Assembly (NCBI RefSeq): GCF_900102175.1
Contig: NZ_FNKN01000002.1
Location: 778,314-842,313 of the forward strand
From: Microbacterium sp. cf332
Lineage (GTDB): Bacteria > Actinomycetota > Actinomycetes > Actinomycetales > Microbacteriaceae
Direction of reading: 5' to 3'
DNA: 64,000 nt
The notes beneath the pieces are model-generated. The model was not told where the DNA came from and ran no database searches. It worked only from the letters and a program-made list of their open reading frames with translations. Positions within the stretch are counted from its first letter, which is position 1, and every line of letters starts with the position of its first letter. The position numbers and the translations under genes are program-made. Below, one piece after another: positions 20,290-28,031 of this stretch.

Positions 20290-21453
20290 ATGACCACGAC
20301 CGTCCGTGCCGCGGATGCCGCGCACTTCCTCTCCCTCGTCCCTCATCTGCTGGGCTTCGCGCCGCGCCGCAGCCTCGTGGTGGTGCCCTTCGCGGGCTCC
20401 CGCAGCCTCGGCGCGATGCGGGTCGATCTGCCGCCCGACTCGCTCGAGGCGTTCGACAGCGCGGCCGCCACGATCGTCGGCATGGTGTGCCGCATCCCGG
20501 ATGCCGACGCGCTGACGGCGATCGTGTACGCGCCCGGGTCGGCGGCGGACGGTCTTCCGGGCGTGCCGGTGCTGGCCGCCGTCGGCCGCGCGGCCGACGC
20601 GTGCGGGGTACGGGTCGTCGACCTGCTCACGGTCGCGAGCGACGGGTGGGGCTCGCACCTCGATGCGACGTGCCCGCCCGGCGGGCGGCCTCTCGACGAG
20701 ATCGGGAGCGCCGCCGAGCGACACGGCGATCCGGCCCCCGGCCGCAGCCTCGACGACGATCACGCCTCGGGCGCCGAGCTGCCCCGCCACTCGGCGGCCG
20801 AGCGTCGGATCGTCGGGGGAGCGCTCCGCTCGCTCGAGACGGCGTTGGCGGTCGTGTGCGGAATCCCGCGCGTCGGCGGCGGCCGCCGTGGATCGCGTGA
20901 GGGAGACGACGGAGGCGTCGCACCCGAGGCGTTGACCGCCGCCTGCGAGCTCGACGATCCGCCGCTCCTGTTCGAGCGGGTCCTCCTCGGTGACCCGTCC
21001 GAGCTCGAGCCCCTCGTCGTCGCCCTGCTGGCGTGGTGCCTGGCCCGCCCGTCGCTGCGCGACGTGGCCCTCGTGCAGTGGGCCACCGATGCGGCCCACG
21101 GCGCAGATGCGCTCGAGGCGCAGCGCCGCTGGGAGGAGGGCGAGGACTACCCCGAGCGGCTCGGGAGCATCATGTGGGGCGACGGCGACCGGCCCGAGCC
21201 CGGCCGGCTGCTGGCGGCGCTCGAGGTGGTCCGCGAGGTCGCCGCACTCGCCCCGCGTCGGCTGCGTCCGGGACCGCTCGCGCTGTGCGCCTGGCTCGCG
21301 TGGGCGCTCGGCCGCTCGACGCACGCGGCGTCGTATGCGCAGCGAGCGCTCGAGATCGACCCCGATCACGGTCTCGCCGAGATCCTGCTGTCGTTCGTGC
21401 AGGTCGGCCATCTGCCCGACTGGGCGTTCCACCAGCGGCGGCACGTACGATAG
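20290..21453 (+). CDS. DUF4192 protein
   Basis: A 387-residue actinobacterial protein of the DUF4192 family, recognisable from its N-terminal FLSLVPHLLGFAPRRSLVVV pattern and a helical C-terminal half with a TPR-like ALEIDPDHGLAEILL segment. The family function is unknown. No membrane segment or signal peptide is seen. A CAGCCT box seven bases before the ATG, and no Shine-Dalgarno, suggest leaderless expression. Confidence 0.83.
   Translation: MTTTVRAADAAHFLSLVPHLLGFAPRRSLVVVPFAGSRSLGAMRVDLPPDSLEAFDSAAATIVGMVCRIPDADALTAIVYAPGSAADGLPGVPVLAAVGRAADACGVRVVDLLTVASDGWGSHLDATCPPGGRPLDEIGSAAERHGDPAPGRSLDDDHASGAELPRHSAAERRIVGGALRSLETALAVVCGIPRVGGGRRGSREGDDGGVAPEALTAACELDDPPLLFERVLLGDPSELEPLVVALLAWCLARPSLRDVALVQWATDAAHGADALEAQRRWEEGEDYPERLGSIMWGDGDRPEPGRLLAALEVVREVAALAPRRLRPGPLALCAWLAWALGRSTHAASYAQRALEIDPDHGLAEILLSFVQVGHLPDWAFHQRRHVR
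21446..21451 (+). promoter_or_regulatory. -10 box for the small membrane protein gene
   Basis: TACGAT overlaps the end of the DUF4192 gene and lies six bases before the next ATG. There is no Shine-Dalgarno, which is consistent with leaderless transcription. Confidence 0.55.
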
Positions 21454-21457
21454 GGGC

Positions 21458-21649
21458 ATGGACGAATACGTGGGCGCGGTCATCTGGTCGCTGCTGCCGA
21501 CCCTGGTGGTCTCGGCGCTCTTCGTCTTCGTCATCCGCGGCATCCTCCGGATGGACCGCACCGAACGTCGGACGTACGCGAAGATCGAGGCCGAGGAGCG
21601 CGCGGCGCGCGGCCTCGCGGCTCCTGCGCCCGACCGTTCGACCCCCTGA
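21458..21649 (+). CDS. Small single-pass membrane protein
   Basis: A 63-residue protein with one membrane helix at ~6-30, followed by an Arg/Glu-rich cytoplasmic helix and a short Pro-rich tail (RMDRTERRTYAKIEAEERAA). Similar tiny proteins precede cardiolipin synthase or lie near lysS in related actinobacteria. Their function is not known. It starts five bases after the DUF4192 stop, behind its own apparent leaderless promoter. Confidence 0.75.
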   Translation: MDEYVGAVIWSLLPTLVVSALFVFVIRGILRMDRTERRTYAKIEAEERAARGLAAPAPDRSTP

Positions 21650-21708
21650 GCCGGCGGGATGAGCGGTCGCGCCCGATACGCTGATTCCGAGGAGATCGGA
21701 GGGGCGGC

Positions 21709-23184
21709 GTGACGATCGAGTTCACCGCGTTCGAGTTCCCCGGATGGTGGCTCGTCCTGGTCTTCATCGCCGACCTCGTCATCCGCATCACCGCGGTCAT
21801 CGTCGTGCCGCGCAACCGCCGCCCGACCGCGGCGATGGCGTGGCTGCTCGCGATCTACTTCATCCCGTTCGTCGGCGTCCTGCTGTTCCTGCTCATCGGC
21901 AACCCGCGGCTGCCGCGCAAGCGCCGGTGGATGCAGCGCGAGATCAACCAGTACATCCGCGAGACGAGCGAGGGCCTCGACTTCGGCACGCTGCGTCCGG
22001 ACGCGCCCGCCTGGTTCACCTCGGTCGTGACCCTGAACCGGAACCTCGGCGCGATGCCCCTCGCCGGCGACAACGGGGCCGAGATCATCTCGGACTACGA
22101 GGAGAGCATCCGACGGATGGCGGAGGAGGTCCGCCGCGCGGAGCGCTACGTGCACGTGGAGTTCTACATCCTGCAGTCCGACGAGACCACGGATGTGTTC
22201 TTCACCGCGCTCGAGGAGGTCGCCGCACGTGGCGTGACGGTGCGCGTGCTGCTCGACTACTGGGCGAACCGGGGCAAGCCCCGCTACCGCGAGACCGTCA
22301 AGCGGCTCTCGGCGATGGGCGCCGACTGGCACCACATGCTGCCGGTGCAGCCGCTGCGCGGCAAGTACCAGCGTCCTGATCTGCGAAACCACCGCAAGCT
22401 CATCGTCATCGACGGCTCGGTCGCCTTCACCGGGTCGCAGAACATGACCGACTCGACCTACAACCTCAGGAAGAACATCAAGCGCGGCCTGCACTGGGTC
22501 GACCTGATGGTGCGCGTGCAGGGCCCCGTGGTGGCCAGCATCGACGCGGTGTTCCTCTCCGACTGGTACAGCGAGACCGGCTCGGCGCCGTCGGAGGACG
22601 TCGGGCTCTTCGAGCTCGAGAGCGGACCGGGCGACCTCGACTGCCAGATCGTGCCGTCGGGACCAGGCTTCGAGTTCCAGAACAATCTCAAGCTCTTCAC
22701 GGCGCTCCTGTTCGCCGCTCAGAAGCGGATCATCATCGTGAGCCCGTACTTCGTGCCCGATGAGGGCCTGCTCCTGGCAGTTCAGACGGCGTGTCAGCGG
22801 GGGCTGCAGGTCGAGCTGTTCGTCTCCGAGGAGGGCGACCAGGCGATGGTCTACCACGCACAGCGCAGCTACTACGAGGCGCTGCTGCGCGCCGGCGTGA
22901 AGATCTGGATGTACCCCAAGCCCTACATCCTGCACACCAAGAGCCTCACGATCGACGACGACGTCGCGATCATCGGGTCGAGCAACATGGACATGCGCTC
23001 GTTCGGTCTCAACCTCGAGATCTCGATGCTCGTGCGCGGTGAGGAGTTCATCGCCCAGCTCCGCGGGGTCGAGGACCAGTACCGGTCGCTCTCGCGCGAG
23101 CTCACTCTCGAGGAGTGGATGAAGCAGCCGCTCCGCTCGACGGTGCTCGACAACCTGGCACGTCTGACCTCCGCACTGCAGTGA
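21709..23184 (+). CDS. cls: Cardiolipin synthase (phospholipase D family)
   Basis: A 491-residue membrane enzyme that joins two phosphatidylglycerols into cardiolipin. Two N-terminal membrane helices (~10-30 and ~40-60) are followed by two PLD domains with HKD motifs: HRKLIVIDGSVAFTGSQN and HTKSLTIDDDVAIIGSSN. The usual second-motif lysine and aspartate are intact in both. The GTG at 21709 has GGAGGGG five bases upstream, which decides the start. TACGCT further upstream may be the -10 box. Confidence 0.95.
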   Translation: MTIEFTAFEFPGWWLVLVFIADLVIRITAVIVVPRNRRPTAAMAWLLAIYFIPFVGVLLFLLIGNPRLPRKRRWMQREINQYIRETSEGLDFGTLRPDAPAWFTSVVTLNRNLGAMPLAGDNGAEIISDYEESIRRMAEEVRRAERYVHVEFYILQSDETTDVFFTALEEVAARGVTVRVLLDYWANRGKPRYRETVKRLSAMGADWHHMLPVQPLRGKYQRPDLRNHRKLIVIDGSVAFTGSQNMTDSTYNLRKNIKRGLHWVDLMVRVQGPVVASIDAVFLSDWYSETGSAPSEDVGLFELESGPGDLDCQIVPSGPGFEFQNNLKLFTALLFAAQKRIIIVSPYFVPDEGLLLAVQTACQRGLQVELFVSEEGDQAMVYHAQRSYYEALLRAGVKIWMYPKPYILHTKSLTIDDDVAIIGSSNMDMRSFGLNLEISMLVRGEEFIAQLRGVEDQYRSLSRELTLEEWMKQPLRSTVLDNLARLTSALQ

Positions 23185-23244
23185 TATCGCGCGAGACGAT
23201 CGCGGGCCTCCCGACACTCTCGGGATGACGGAAGGATGAGATTC

Positions 23245-23982
23245 ATGACGACGACACGGACCACGACGGCATCCGCTCTGCTGCTCCTGGCAGCCCTCGC
23301 GCTCGCCGGCTGCGCGACGACCCCCGGAGGCGCGGCTCCTGGAAGCCCCGACGCCGCGACGCCGGACTCGGGCTCCACCGCCCCCGCCGACGACGCGGAG
23401 CTCGACGCCGCCTGGCTCGACGGCGGACGCGGCATCGGGCTGATCACCTACGGCAGCTCGTCGTGTCAGCCGGTCGTGGGCGAGGTGTCGGCGGCCGGGC
23501 AGACGGTCACGGTCGAGCTCAGCGATCCCGAGGGGGTCGCGTGCACGCGCGACTACGTCCCCCGCGCCTCGTACGTCGCTCTGCCCGCGGGGATCGATCC
23601 TGCGCAGGACGTCGAGATCGTCGTGACCGGCGGTTACACCGGAGACGCCGACATCGACGGGGTACCCGGGCTCGACGTGACCACCGGCGAGATGGCCGTC
23701 GACATGGTGCCGAGCGCCGGCTGGTTCGCCGACGGCGGACTCGTGCTGCTCACGTACGGCTCCTCGAGCTGCCCGCCCGTGTTCGAGGCGGTCGCGCTCG
23801 ACGAGGCCGGGGCGGTGCGTGCGACCGAGGCCGCCGCACCGGCGGACCAGGTCTGCACGATGGATTACGCGCCGAGGCTGAGCGTACTGCAGCTGGCGGG
23901 CGTCTCCGACGACGCACTCCCGAACGAACTCGTGCTCGTCTCGGCCGCGGGCGACGAGCAGCGCGTCGACATCATCGGCTGA
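23245..23982 (+). CDS. Secreted lipoprotein of unknown function
   Basis: A 245-residue protein with a lipoprotein signal peptide ending in the lipobox LALAGC, so the cysteine is lipidated and the protein anchored outside the membrane. A Pro/Ser/Ala linker follows. Two related halves come next, each with an ITYGSSSC- or LTYGSSSC-like segment, and each then carries a second cysteine near a DYxPR motif. This indicates an internal duplication with one likely disulfide per repeat. The ATG at 23245 is preferred over 23236 because AAGG is correctly spaced for it. Its function is unknown. Confidence 0.78.
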   Translation: MTTTRTTTASALLLLAALALAGCATTPGGAAPGSPDAATPDSGSTAPADDAELDAAWLDGGRGIGLITYGSSSCQPVVGEVSAAGQTVTVELSDPEGVACTRDYVPRASYVALPAGIDPAQDVEIVVTGGYTGDADIDGVPGLDVTTGEMAVDMVPSAGWFADGGLVLLTYGSSSCPPVFEAVALDEAGAVRATEAAAPADQVCTMDYAPRLSVLQLAGVSDDALPNELVLVSAAGDEQRVDIIG

Positions 23983-24094
23983 CCGCCAGGCTTCGCCGGT
24001 AGCCCCGCTCGCGACTGCTGGGGCGGTGCTGGGGTCGGGCCCCGCGATACCGAGTTCCGGCCCCAGGCCCTCTCGCGCGCGGTGCGGCGACGAT

Positions 24095-24100
24095 TACAGT
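24095..24100 (+). promoter_or_regulatory. Putative -10 box of the SipW operon
   Basis: TACAGT lies 43 bases before the first SipW-substrate gene, which itself has a GAGGAG Shine-Dalgarno. No clear -35 element is seen. Confidence 0.4.
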
Positions 24101-24143
24101 CCACAGGACCTGAGTCGTCTGCACCGCGCCGAGGAGCCTCGCC

Positions 24144-24785
24144 ATGACATCTGCCCCCGCACCCGCCGCCTCCGCCGAGCGCGGCCCCGACACCGAGCGG
24201 TCGTCGCGCCGTCGCCGTATGGCTCTGGCGCTGACCGCGGGCGGGCTTGTCCTCGGCGTCGGTGCGGCGGTCACGCTCGCCGTCTGGAACGACTCGGAGT
24301 TCGTGACGGGCACGTTCGGCTCGGGGACGTTCGACCTGCAGGGCAGCACGGACGGTGCGGCGTTCAGCAGTTCGCCGGCTGCGCCCGGCAAGACGGTGAC
24401 CTTCGAGCTCGATGCCGACACGCTCGCCCCCGGCGACGTCGTCTACGCGCCCTTCGCCGTGCAGCTCTCCGACACGTCGACAAACGAGGCGTCGGTCACC
24501 ATCGAGAACGTCATCGGCGGCGCGATCGGCGACGACCTCGCGTACTCGCTCTTCGTCGAGGACGCCTTCGGCGCCACGTGCTCGGCGGCGACACCGCCGG
24601 TGGGGGATGAGGTCGTGGCCGACCGCGCCGCGAACGCGACCGGAACCGTCGACGTCTTCGATCTCACAGCGGCCGGAGAGCCCGTGAACCTCTGCTTCGT
24701 GGTCACCGCCGGTGCGATCGCCCAGGGCGAGGTCGGCACGATCACCTGGGAGTTCGCGGCGACTTCGGGCGCGACGCTGGCCTGA
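24144..24785 (+). CDS. SipW-dependent secreted protein (TasA/CalY-like signal), first substrate
   Basis: A 213-residue protein. Four arginines are followed by a hydrophobic segment and the SipW-type cleavage context LAVWNDSEFVTGTFGSGTF (~residues 50-68). The mature part is predicted to be mostly beta strand with a Jelly-roll-like periodicity, and it has two cysteines in the C-terminal half. Proteins with this signal include TasA and camelysin-like matrix or surface proteins. It is seven bases from a second gene of the same design and shares an operon with the peptidase. Confidence 0.8.
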   Translation: MTSAPAPAASAERGPDTERSSRRRRMALALTAGGLVLGVGAAVTLAVWNDSEFVTGTFGSGTFDLQGSTDGAAFSSSPAAPGKTVTFELDADTLAPGDVVYAPFAVQLSDTSTNEASVTIENVIGGAIGDDLAYSLFVEDAFGATCSAATPPVGDEVVADRAANATGTVDVFDLTAAGEPVNLCFVVTAGAIAQGEVGTITWEFAATSGATLA

Positions 24786-24792
24786 CCCGCGC

Positions 24793-25434
24793 ATGCGCAC
24801 CAGACGAGATAACCGGCGGCGATGGGGCCGTCGACGCATCCTGACCGTCCTGGCGGCAGGCGCCGTGCTCGGGGTCGGCACGGCGTCGACGATCGCCGCG
24901 TGGACCGACAGCGAGGTCGCGACGGGTTCGTTCACCGCCAGCGTGTTCGACACCCAGTCGCAGTCGGCGGGCTCGCCGACCTACGCCGACCACGCCACGT
25001 CGGCGAACGCCGCCAGCCTCACGTTCGCGGCCGGCGCGCTTTCGCCGGGTGTCCTGTCGCAGGCCTGGATCAACATCCGCACCTCGCCGGCGTCGACGAT
25101 CGGCGGCAGCATCACCCTGACCGGCGCGACGGCGACGGGCGGGCTGGCGGGAGCCCTGGAGTACCGGGCGGTGCGCCTCAGCTCCGCGGTGCCGACCGCG
25201 ACCTGCAACGCGGCTGCGTTCACGACGGGCACGCCGGTGTTCATCGCCGGCGGCGCGTCGACGTACGTGCCCGTGACCACCGTGCCCAGTCCGGCGGTCG
25301 CGAACGCGATCGACGGCGCCGGAGCGCAGCTGGGGTTCTGCGTCGAGGTCCGGGTGCAACCCGCGGCGGCGAGCACCTTCCAGGGGACGGCGGCGACCGT
25401 GACGTGGACGTTCACCGGGACGTCGGCGAGCTGA
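24793..25434 (+). CDS. SipW-dependent secreted protein, second substrate
   Basis: A 213-residue protein with the same layout as its upstream neighbour: Arg-rich N-terminus, membrane segment, then AAWTDSEVATGSFTASVFD. The mature domain is Ser/Thr/Ala-rich, predicted beta-rich, and has two cysteines. Length and order match a paralogue produced by tandem duplication, although sequence outside the signal has diverged. The ATG at 24793 is chosen as the first start before the signal. No strong Shine-Dalgarno is visible, so translational coupling with the upstream gene is likely. Confidence 0.8.
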   Translation: MRTRRDNRRRWGRRRILTVLAAGAVLGVGTASTIAAWTDSEVATGSFTASVFDTQSQSAGSPTYADHATSANAASLTFAAGALSPGVLSQAWINIRTSPASTIGGSITLTGATATGGLAGALEYRAVRLSSAVPTATCNAAAFTTGTPVFIAGGASTYVPVTTVPSPAVANAIDGAGAQLGFCVEVRVQPAAASTFQGTAATVTWTFTGTSAS

Positions 25435-25441
25435 GTCGACC

Positions 25442-26080
25442 GTGAGCCCGTCGCCCATCCCGGCATCGCCGCCGGTCCCCACGACGCGGGCGGCGGCCCG
25501 GAACGCCGCGGCAGCGGCGACGCCGCCGCGGGTCACGGGCGACGCATCGCCACCCCGCGCCGTCGTGCGGCTTGCCGACACCGTGCTCGCGCTGGCGGCC
25601 GTCCTCGGGGCGGTGTGCATCGTGCTCTCGATCGCGACGGTCGTCTTCGACGTGCGCGTCACCCTGTTCAGCACCGGCTCGATGTCGCCGACCATCCCCG
25701 CCGGCTCGGCCGCCGTCGCGCGCGGCATCCCCGCGGCCGACATCCGGGTCGGCGACGTCGTCACGGTCGAACGAACCGGCAAGCTGCCGATCACCCACCG
25801 GGTGACCGGGGTCGAGACGGTGCCCGACGGCTCCGCCGGCATGCGGCGCATCACGATGCGCGGCGACGCGAACGCGGTCGAAGACCCGGCGCCCTACGAC
25901 GTCGAGCGCGTGCGGGTGGTGTTGTTCTCGGTCCCGGGTATCGCGCCGGCCATCGCTGCCGCCGGCACGCCGCCGGTCATGGCCGCGGTCACTGTGGCCA
26001 CGACGGCGCTCGTCGTCGCGGTCTTCTGGCCTCGCCGCACCCGTGACGATGCTCGGCGTCGCCGGCGAGCGGGTCCGTGA
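25442..26080 (+). CDS. sipW: Signal peptidase I, SipW (ER) type
   Basis: A 212-residue membrane peptidase. The nucleophile is Ser80 in STGSMSPTI. The general base position is His119 in ITHRV, as in archaeal, eukaryotic and SipW enzymes, rather than the lysine of ordinary bacterial LepB. A GDAN box (MRGDANAVEDP) follows. Membrane helices are at ~45-72 and ~175-195. It presumably cleaves the signals of the adjacent substrates. The start is GTG 25442. It overlaps the next gene by four bases. Confidence 0.88.
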   Translation: MSPSPIPASPPVPTTRAAARNAAAAATPPRVTGDASPPRAVVRLADTVLALAAVLGAVCIVLSIATVVFDVRVTLFSTGSMSPTIPAGSAAVARGIPAADIRVGDVVTVERTGKLPITHRVTGVETVPDGSAGMRRITMRGDANAVEDPAPYDVERVRVVLFSVPGIAPAIAAAGTPPVMAAVTVATTALVVAVFWPRRTRDDARRRRRAGP

Positions 26081-26550
26081 ACGCGCGCCGGCCGCGGGCA
26101 CGGCTCCGGGCCCGCACCGCGGCGGTGGTGGTCGTCGGCTGCGTCGCGGCGGGGTGGCTCGCCGCGCCGGCCGTGACGGATGCCGCCTGGGCCGACCGCG
26201 AGGTCGCGGCGGGCGCGCTCTCGGCGGTCACCGTGACGTCGCCGGGAGCAGTGCGCTGCGTGCAGTCGGGCCTGGCGGTGCCGGCTATCGTCGGCTGGAA
26301 TGCCGCGCCGACCGGGGGCAACATCGCCGGCTACCGCTGGACGCTCGCGGGTGCGTCGAATCGGTCCGGCACCCTGCCGGCCTCGGCCACCTCGCTCACC
26401 CTGACGGCGAACACCATCGAGCTCGGATCCTCGACCTTCACGCTCTACGCGGTCGGACCGGGCGGATGGGAGCGCGCGGCGACGACCTCGGCGACGGTCG
26501 GCTTCATCTCGATCGCGGTCGGTGTGACCTCATCGTGCACGGTGCCCTGA
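26077..26550 (+). CDS. Third candidate SipW substrate, short secreted protein
   Basis: A 157-residue protein with an Arg-rich N-terminus, a hydrophobic segment, and TDAAWADREVAAGALSAVTV, which matches the AW-x-D-x-E pattern of the two upstream substrates. The mature part (~110 residues) looks like a single fibronectin-type-III-like beta domain with one disulfide. The GTG at 26077 overlaps the sipW stop. It could be a minor or capping component, by analogy with TapA next to TasA in Bacillus. That analogy is my inference. Confidence 0.7.
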   Translation: MNARRPRARLRARTAAVVVVGCVAAGWLAAPAVTDAAWADREVAAGALSAVTVTSPGAVRCVQSGLAVPAIVGWNAAPTGGNIAGYRWTLAGASNRSGTLPASATSLTLTANTIELGSSTFTLYAVGPGGWERAATTSATVGFISIAVGVTSSCTVP

Positions 26551-26552
26551 CG

Positions 26553-26571
26553 GCCCCGAGCGTCGCGGGGC
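26553..26571. terminator. Possible terminator between the SipW operon and the decarboxylase gene
   Basis: GCCCCG pairs with CGGGGC around a 7-nt loop between two convergent genes. The stem is short and lacks a T-run, so the call is weak. Confidence 0.4.
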
Positions 26572-26580
26572 ACCGCCGGT

Positions 26581-27948
26581 TCAGGCCATCGTGTCGAGGA
26601 TCCCGGCGAGGTCGTCGTACGTCGTCCGCGGATTGAGGATCGCGAACCGGGCGTTCGTGCGTCCCGCGTGGCTGCTCGGGGTGACGAAGGCGTGCTGCCG
26701 CTCGAGCAGGTCGGACGACCAGCGCGCATAGTCGGATCGCTCCCACCCGACGCGCTCGAACACGACCACGCCGAGCTGCGGCCGACGCACGAGGACGAGC
26801 TCGGGGCGCCGCTCGATCTCGGCCGCGATGCGCTCGGCGAGCTCGATCGAGCGCGTGATCGCGTCGCGGTACACGGCGGTGCCGTAGGTGGCGAGCGAGA
26901 ACCACAGCGGCAGGCCGCGAGGGCGCCGCGTGAGGTGCACGGCGTAGTCGGAGGGGCTCCAGTCCGACGTCTCGGTGAGGGTGTCGAGGTATTCCGCGTG
27001 CTGCGTGTGCGCGCGTCGGCCGAGCTCCGGGTCGCGGTAGATCAGGGCGCAGGCGTCGAACGGGGCGAAGAGCCACTTGTGCGGGTCGACGATCACCGAG
27101 TCGGCATCCTCGACGCCGGCGAAGCGGTGACGTGCCGCCGGTGAGAGCATCGCCGCGAGCCCGTACGCCCCGTCGACGTGCAGCCACACGCCGAGCTCAC
27201 GGGTGACCGCGGCCACCGAGGCGATGTCGTCGACGATCCCGAAGTTGGTCGACCCGGCCGTCGCGACGACGGCGAAGACGCTCTCGCCGTGCTCCGCCAG
27301 CGCGGCCCGCACCGCGTCGCCCCGCAGCATGCCGTCGTCGGCGACGGGTACCGCGACCACGTCGACATCCATCACCCGGGCCGCCGAGGCGATCGACGAG
27401 TGCGCCTCGGCGCTGCAGACGACGCGCCACCGGTCCGGGCGGATGCCGCGGGCGCGGGCGGTCTCACGGGCGGCGACGAGGGCCGACAGGTTGCCGAGCG
27501 TACCGCCCTGCACGAAGACGCCGCCGGCACTCGCGGGCAGCCCGAACTCGTCGGCGAGCCACCGCAGCACCTCGTTCTCCGCGTGCACGGCACCGGCCCC
27601 CTCGAGCCATGATCCGCCGTAGAGCGCGCTCGCCGAGACGACGAGGTCGAACGCGGCTGCCGCCTTCGACGGTGCGCTGGGGATGAAGGAGAGGTAGCGC
27701 GGATCGTCGGTCGAAATGCATGACGGGGCGAGGATGTGCTCGAAGACGCCGATCGCCTTCCGCGCGCCGATGCCCTCGTCGTCGATCGTGCGTCCGGCCA
27801 GGCGCCGCAGTTCGGACGGCGGCAGCGGCTTGTCGAGCGGGGTGTCCTGGGCGAGCAGTCGACCGCGCGAGTAGTCGAGCACCAGGTCGACGATCGCGCG
27901 GGTCTCGTCGGTCACGTCGTGCATGCGGGCGGGGAAGCGCTCGGTCAT
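26581..27948 (-). CDS. PLP-dependent group II decarboxylase
   Basis: A 455-residue fold-type I PLP enzyme of the glutamate / aromatic-amino-acid / diaminobutyrate decarboxylase group. The PLP lysine is Lys291 in DPHKWLFAPFD. His182 (EAHSS) and Asp259 (HVDGAYG) occupy the usual ring-stacking and pyridine-nitrogen positions. The start at 27948 has AAGGAGG upstream; the long upstream frame is rejected. Substrate cannot be assigned from sequence alone. It lies downstream of, and in the same orientation as, an amidase and agmatine deiminase, which suggests an amine-related role. Confidence 0.88.
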   Translation of the reverse strand: MTERFPARMHDVTDETRAIVDLVLDYSRGRLLAQDTPLDKPLPPSELRRLAGRTIDDEGIGARKAIGVFEHILAPSCISTDDPRYLSFIPSAPSKAAAAFDLVVSASALYGGSWLEGAGAVHAENEVLRWLADEFGLPASAGGVFVQGGTLGNLSALVAARETARARGIRPDRWRVVCSAEAHSSIASAARVMDVDVVAVPVADDGMLRGDAVRAALAEHGESVFAVVATAGSTNFGIVDDIASVAAVTRELGVWLHVDGAYGLAAMLSPAARHRFAGVEDADSVIVDPHKWLFAPFDACALIYRDPELGRRAHTQHAEYLDTLTETSDWSPSDYAVHLTRRPRGLPLWFSLATYGTAVYRDAITRSIELAERIAAEIERRPELVLVRRPQLGVVVFERVGWERSDYARWSSDLLERQHAFVTPSSHAGRTNARFAILNPRTTYDDLAGILDTMA

Positions 27949-28031
27949 GATTCCTCCTTGCGTCGAGGGTAGTTCGGGCGGGGTGCGCGTGGCGCGGGCG
28001 GGGCGGGACGGGTCGGTCGGAGCGGAGCTGC

